Origin: Piper betle
Taxonomy: Eukaryota; Streptophyta; Magnoliopsida; Piperales; Piperaceae
NCBI GenBank assembly: GCA_033002965.1
Contig: JAURVB010013184.1
Span: forward strand, 1 to 64,000
Length of the DNA stretch: 64,000 nucleotides
Reading direction: 5' to 3'
Numbering within the stretch: the stretch's first letter is position 1; each line of letters begins with the position of its first letter. The notes below the pieces were generated by a model. That model did no database searches. It was not told the origin of the DNA and saw only the letters and a list, made by a program, of their open reading frames with translations. Positions 59,409 through 64,000 of the stretch are shown in pieces. The position numbers were made by a program, and so were the translations under genes.

Positions 59409-60502
59409 AGACCCTCTTTGAGTTGGCCTTTGTAATTGAAGTTTTTATCTTCAAGTACGGGCAAGCTTTATCAATTGGTTTCATGTGTCTTATATGAGAG
59501 GACAATGGACGTCAACCACAAGACGAGAATGTTGGTACAAATTATACAAAGTATTTGTTGTGCAAGTGAAGTATATAATTGAAGGCCCCCCTGGGTGAGT
59601 CAAGGTATCTATATTTTTTTGAGGTCAAGATTGATCACAAGCTGGCATATGTAGCACAATGTGGGCATGCTTCATAGAAAGATTTTCATTTTTATTTTGA
59701 AGTGTTTCAAATTAAGATTTTCAAATCGAAAAAAATTAAGATTTTTTCAGACAATGGAAAGACGAGAGCCACTCAAATCTACGTTGTCCGACAACCTTGT
59801 GAATGAGAGTTGTGACACATGTAGAACTTAGATCGGTGGATGTACATTGTGGAATTAGACTAACTTAAACATTTATTTTAATTTAGGAGATACAACTTTG
59901 TGAAAGGAATCCCATGAAACTAGAATATCTACTCTTATTAATAAAATGGGAATAAAAAATTGTGTCCATTTCACAGAAAGTTAGAAGGTTCAATTAATTT
60001 AAAAACAACTAAAAAAAATAATATATTAACTTATTAGCATATATCACAAATTTCCTCGCTTCATGCAATAACTTCTTTGATATGATTCCCAATAATAATT
60101 TACTGCAAAGTTTATGAATTATGAAAGAACTTGCTCTTCCGTTAATATGGAGAGACACATTCAACTTCAGTAAGTACTGTTAGGCGCTACCTCTCCTATC
60201 TTTTTTCTATATCCTCCTGAGATTACAAGCAAAAAAATGTCATGTCATTTATGAGGAACAATTTTGGGCAGACAGGTATCAAGATCTTTGTTCTCATGCA
60301 GTAACCAAATTATCTTTTCTAAGTTCTTCTAAATTACAAAAAGATGTGGAGAACATAAATCTATACAATTGTAAGTTAAAAGGACAAAATTTTAATGTCA
60401 GTTTTTTTTACACCAGCCTTGTTTATCGTTTTAGAATTTGCTAGGACAGATAGTCCACGAGTATTGACGGAATTGGAATAACTAAACTATGATCGGCTAT
60501 AC

Positions 60503-61522
60503 CTCAATGGACAAGGGAGTGGTAGAAATGCCATAACGGGCTATCACTTTGCCGTCCTTGTCAACCAAGAACTTGATGAAGTTCAATTTGATACTCGTTC
60601 CAAAAAGACCTGGCTGATTGGCATTTAGGTATCGGTACACGGGCTGTATCAGGCCCATTCCCACGAACCTATATAAACACGTAACACACAACAAACTTTA
60701 AACATGTAAAAATGTTCGATCAAAATGAATGAACGAGAACTTTATCTATTATAGCTAATGTTCTCACCTTCTGGAAGACAGGGTACCCGGCATTGCATCT
60801 TGTGCATGCAAGGTCCTTAACCTGCTCGCTCGATTTAGGCTCTTGCCGCTAGAACAGGTTGCAAGGGGATGCCAATATCTCAAAATCAGAATACGTGGAG
60901 CGGCATATTTAAGTTCATTGACTTGCATTTACTTCCTCTTGCCCACTAATTTGCAATGTCCAAATACGTACATGTTTATATTTAAACTAAGACCGAGGAA
61001 ATTGAGTAATATATGAAAAATAATTGATATAACAGAGCTAGATGTGGAAGAAATGAAGAAGGAAGCTCCCCTTTGTTTTTGTATTTGGTGTAAAGCTCGG
61101 TGAGCTGGGTGTAGTTGACATCAGTGAAGCCTTTTTCTCAGGAGAAAGCATAGCCAACATTCAATTCCATATAAGAGAAAACAAGGAGACATAACACAAG
61201 AAAAAGGTAAAGAACAAATATCAATATTTCAAAATTCAAGAACAAATTAAAATGCCAAATTCTTAGCTACCATTTAGAAGCAACGTGTACAACCAGTACA
61301 CTTTTACACGATAAATGCCGAGATCAACCTCATTTCCAATCCTGTCATGTACCATGTAGAAAACCCAGAAAAAATCCATGCCATGATCTCAAAAACATTG
61401 GAAATATGAAGCATCACTAGACAATGTGCCAATGAACAAATCGTTGCGCAAACCTTGACTTTGCGATCATAGATGGTTTTGTCTTTGAAAGGATTAACGA
61501 GAGCTGAGTATGAAACATCCAT
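60503..61522 (-). pseudogene. GPX: Glutathione peroxidase pseudogene, block C copy
   Basis: Same five exons as in block B: exon 1 61522-61454 (MDVSYSALVNPFKDKTIYD), exon 2 (ends VASK before gtagct, GNEVDLGIYR), exon 3 at about 61133-61073 (GFTDVNYTQLTELYTKYKNK), exon 4 60887-60768 (120 bp, full length: EPKSSEQVKDLACTRCNAG, YPVFQK), exon 5 60668-60503 (NANQPGLFGTSIK, KFLVDKDGKVIARYG, TPLSIE). Shared with B: TAG in exon 4 (60849-60851), 2-bp loss at about 60643 in exon 5, missing AG acceptor of exon 2. Specific to C: the exon 3 acceptor and the split Cys codon are mutated (aaaaagg where B has aaagtgg), the exon 3 donor is GG, and exon 2 is frameshifted before VASK. Most similar to plant GPX4/5-type proteins. 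Confidence 0.88.
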
Positions 61523-61529
61523 TGTTCCT

Positions 61530-62380
61530 TGTTGTATATACTAATTCTTAGTTAATAGGAAACAAGTCGTTCGTGTGTTTATCTTTCTCTTATTCCTTGA
61601 CTTTGTGATCATAGATGGGTTCAAGTTTAGCAATAGTAAGAACAGGAATGGGAAAGAGAGGAACTCGAGTGAGATGAATGGACTCGTTTCACAATGCTGC
61701 CAATACATTGTTAAAGCTGTCAATTTATTCTTGCAGTTGTGCCATTCCAACAATGTTTGAAATTGATTTTGTATGAGAGGAGTTCCATGCTTTTCTCTAT
61801 GCTCATGCTGTTATCAACCAAAGAATACAAGCGCAACCATACACACAAGACACAAGGGGCACCACTCCACACACATCTTGATTTCACTGTCTATCCTCTT
61901 CGAATTTTTATCTACTTGTTCATTAGATTTTAAAAATAACATTGGTTGCAAGACCCAACAGCCGATCAATTATTCCTTTAATTATTACATTAATCCACTT
62001 TTTAGCAACAAATAATAACATACTGTGACGGCCCTGGAAAGTTCTCGGAGTTGTCACAGAAAAATTTGTTTGTAATAGGTAACATAAGCATGAACTAGAG
62101 CTGATCTGGAACCTGCAACGAGAGCATTGTGAGCATTCTGGGCACACCATATTCTACTATTTTATTAGACGGTTTTTGCTTGTTCTCATGACGTTTTGGC
62201 CTTTTCTCAGGTGTGATTTGTTATAGCCTCACAACGTGTAAGTTAAATTACAAATTTAAAAGCTATAAAAGATAAGCAGATCTTATCTAGCAAGAAACCC
62301 AAATGTAGAAAACATATATACACAAAAATGATAAACATAGCATCAACAAATGATAAACGTGCAAAATTGATAAAGTCTAT
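61530..62380. other. Former 5' flank of the GPX pseudogene, block C
   Basis: Matches 47890-48742 closely. Short frames here are identical shadows in both copies and carry no motif. Confidence 0.55.
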
Positions 62381-63893
62381 TGTAACACCTCGTTTGGTAA
62401 ACACAACCATGAACGGGGAATTACCTAACATACAAACTCAAACCTTGATAAAAGAGCAAGCTTAGATTACCAATAAAAAATTAAAATATAGTATACGATG
62501 CACATTGTAAACAATAATTATTTATAAGGTAAAAATTAAATTTAATAACATTCTCGTAAATATATTATTCAACCAATAACATGATAAATAAAAATTATTC
62601 AAATCTTATAAACTTAACCATGTTCCACCGTCATGCAATATAATACCCTAAATCAGAATCTTAAACAAAGCAATAAAAGTCCACTAAGAAAGATAATGAA
62701 TAGTATATCCACGGGAGTTCCTTCTATCCTCGCTAAGGCTCTCATCCCAAGACAGCTCAACTTGCAAAGGCAATTTTGCGTTAGGATAAACCAAAATAAA
62801 TAATTTAAACAATACAATAAACGTATGGGATTATGTTTAACCACAATTACATAAGAGTGGCCATACAATAAAGGTATGGGTTTATGTTTAACCCCAATTA
62901 TATAAGAGTGGCCACTCTGCCAGAAAATGTTTTGCCATTTATGATCATTAACACTACCCTTTCCTGAACAAGACAGTAAACCTATGTCCTCACCCAGACT
63001 CTAGTCTATGAATCTGTACTAGACTACTCCTTATCCCTTAGAACTCTGAGACCTTATATATCTTATATTGCACCTTATGCTACGATGTGATAAGCTGTAC
63101 ATCACGGCCGTACATTTCAATCAAGTAGATGAAGTCCAATGTGTCGCCTCTAATGCCAATGCTAAGACTCCACCCTTCACCTACCTAATCAATAGCAAAT
63201 AGTGTTCATTTAATATCAAAAAAATTATATATACCTAAATCCTTCGGTATTATTTTTCTCCCTTGACTAGTTCTCAAACAAGACCTTAACACCACCAAGC
63301 ATGCATATCATGTACCAAATGAATGCGTACCCAACATGAAAATAACGACATGTCATGCCTGGATACATAATTGAACTATCAACAATAAGTACCTTTTCAT
63401 CCTCCAGAACAAATATTCAATTAGGATATGTACGATATCAACACATTAACATTATTAAATAATCATAATTGAAGGATTAAACATCATTAAAATTTTAAAT
63501 TAATAATATTTATAACTGCCTTAATGTTGCATGCCAAACGACAAATGCTCAAGCCAATTTTTTTCATTTTTCTGAATACATATTTTTCAACTGCAAACTA
63601 AAAGCTGAACAGTAGAGCGATCGGATACCTGGCACTCTCGGGTGTTTGCCAGTTTTTAATACTTTCGAATTTTTACGAAATTGTTTTTTATGCATTCGTT
63701 ATCAAGATTGATTCTTTTTCAACCCAACAAATTCATATGATTTTTCTAACCATTATCAACAATCCTACTATTAAAGTATAAAATTTTAAAAATTTACTAC
63801 ATAAAATCAATAAATCATACACTCTAATTAGTCTAACTAGAAAAAAATCATCAAATTATTGTTCTTAAATTTATTTACTGATTAGATCTCACA
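62381..63893 (-). mobile_element. Putative 3' LTR of the gypsy fragment, block C
   Basis: Counterpart of 48743-50003, starting TGTGAGATC at 63893 and ending GAGGTGTTACA at 62381 on the minus strand. About 250 bp longer than in B, mainly through extra sequence between about 62850 and 63400. Confidence 0.45.
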
Positions 63894-64000
63894 AAAAAGA
63901 GCCCATACATTATGGAAAATTCCAAAAATCAGATCTATTCTTATAATATCATGAGAATTCACTATATATTCAATCATAATTCATGCACAAGAACTCAAAT
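63894..64000 (-). pseudogene. Ty3/gypsy chromodomain-end fragment, block C, cut by the window edge
   Basis: Matches the start of the same fragment in A (35090) and B (50010), for example cttataatatcatgagaatt. The rest lies outside the window. Confidence 0.6.

Larger units (their letters stand above)
52263..64000. repeat. Block C of the tandem triplication, open at the window end
   Basis: Starts with the DUF21/CBS gene 3' flank copy (acttccacttgttatgtatg), the closest to the original at 26905. Follows B through the unknown frames, both TIR elements, the GPX pseudogene and the LTR, and reaches the integrase fragment at 63894, where the window stops. Confidence 0.85.

Noticed and set aside
1..64000. 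CRISPR arrays, operons, prokaryotic defence systems, phage genes
   Set aside because: The window is plant nuclear DNA with spliced exons and plant transposons; no regularly spaced repeats or bacterial-type gene clusters are present.

Overview
This is a nuclear plant DNA window, AT-rich and dominated by transposable elements. It contains spliced exons with GT...AG borders, CACTA, hAT-like, copia, Ty3/gypsy chromovirus and TRIM elements, and plant gene families. The only gene I can read end to end has a very GC-rich first exon and AT-rich later exons. That gradient is common in monocots but does not prove one.

Layout. 1-1407: the 3' part of a CACTA (En/Spm) transposon, including a decayed transposase-type reading frame and the terminal inverted repeat. 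1.4-8.8 kb: no gene; a microsatellite, a short minus-strand LTR with primer-binding site (4.7 kb), diverged direct repeats and a GC-rich patch. 8835-13632: a complete but dead Ty1/copia element with both LTRs and a near-perfect target-site duplication. 13.6-19.2 kb: relics of LTR elements, including repeated primer-binding sites and an inverted pair of short LTRs, plus a hAT-like miniature element. 19233-19352: one orphan exon with good splice sites. 20387-26854: a 13-exon gene for a DUF21/CBS (CNNM/CorC-like) membrane protein, probably Mg2+ transport-related. Its N-terminus is split by an apparent one-base frameshift in a run of five Gs.

26.9-64.0 kb: a large mosaic tandem triplication. Block A is about 26905-36803, block B about 36804-52262, and block C about 52263 to beyond the window end. 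The left edge of the unit lies in the 3' flank of the DUF21/CBS gene. The right edge is a truncated minus-strand Ty3/gypsy integrase-chromodomain fragment, so in B and C that integrase is fused to a copy of the gene's 3' flank. Each block carries conserved minus-strand open frames of unknown nature. B and C also carry a glutathione peroxidase (GPX) pseudogene whose shared defects show it was dead before it was duplicated. The blocks differ by insertions (two inverted GC-rich TIR elements, hAT-like elements, a TRIM) and by deletions.

The only probably functional gene is the DUF21/CBS gene. The rest records repeat turnover. I found no convincing new biological system; the most interesting material is the history of the triplicated block, the conserved unknown frames inside it, and the orphan exon.
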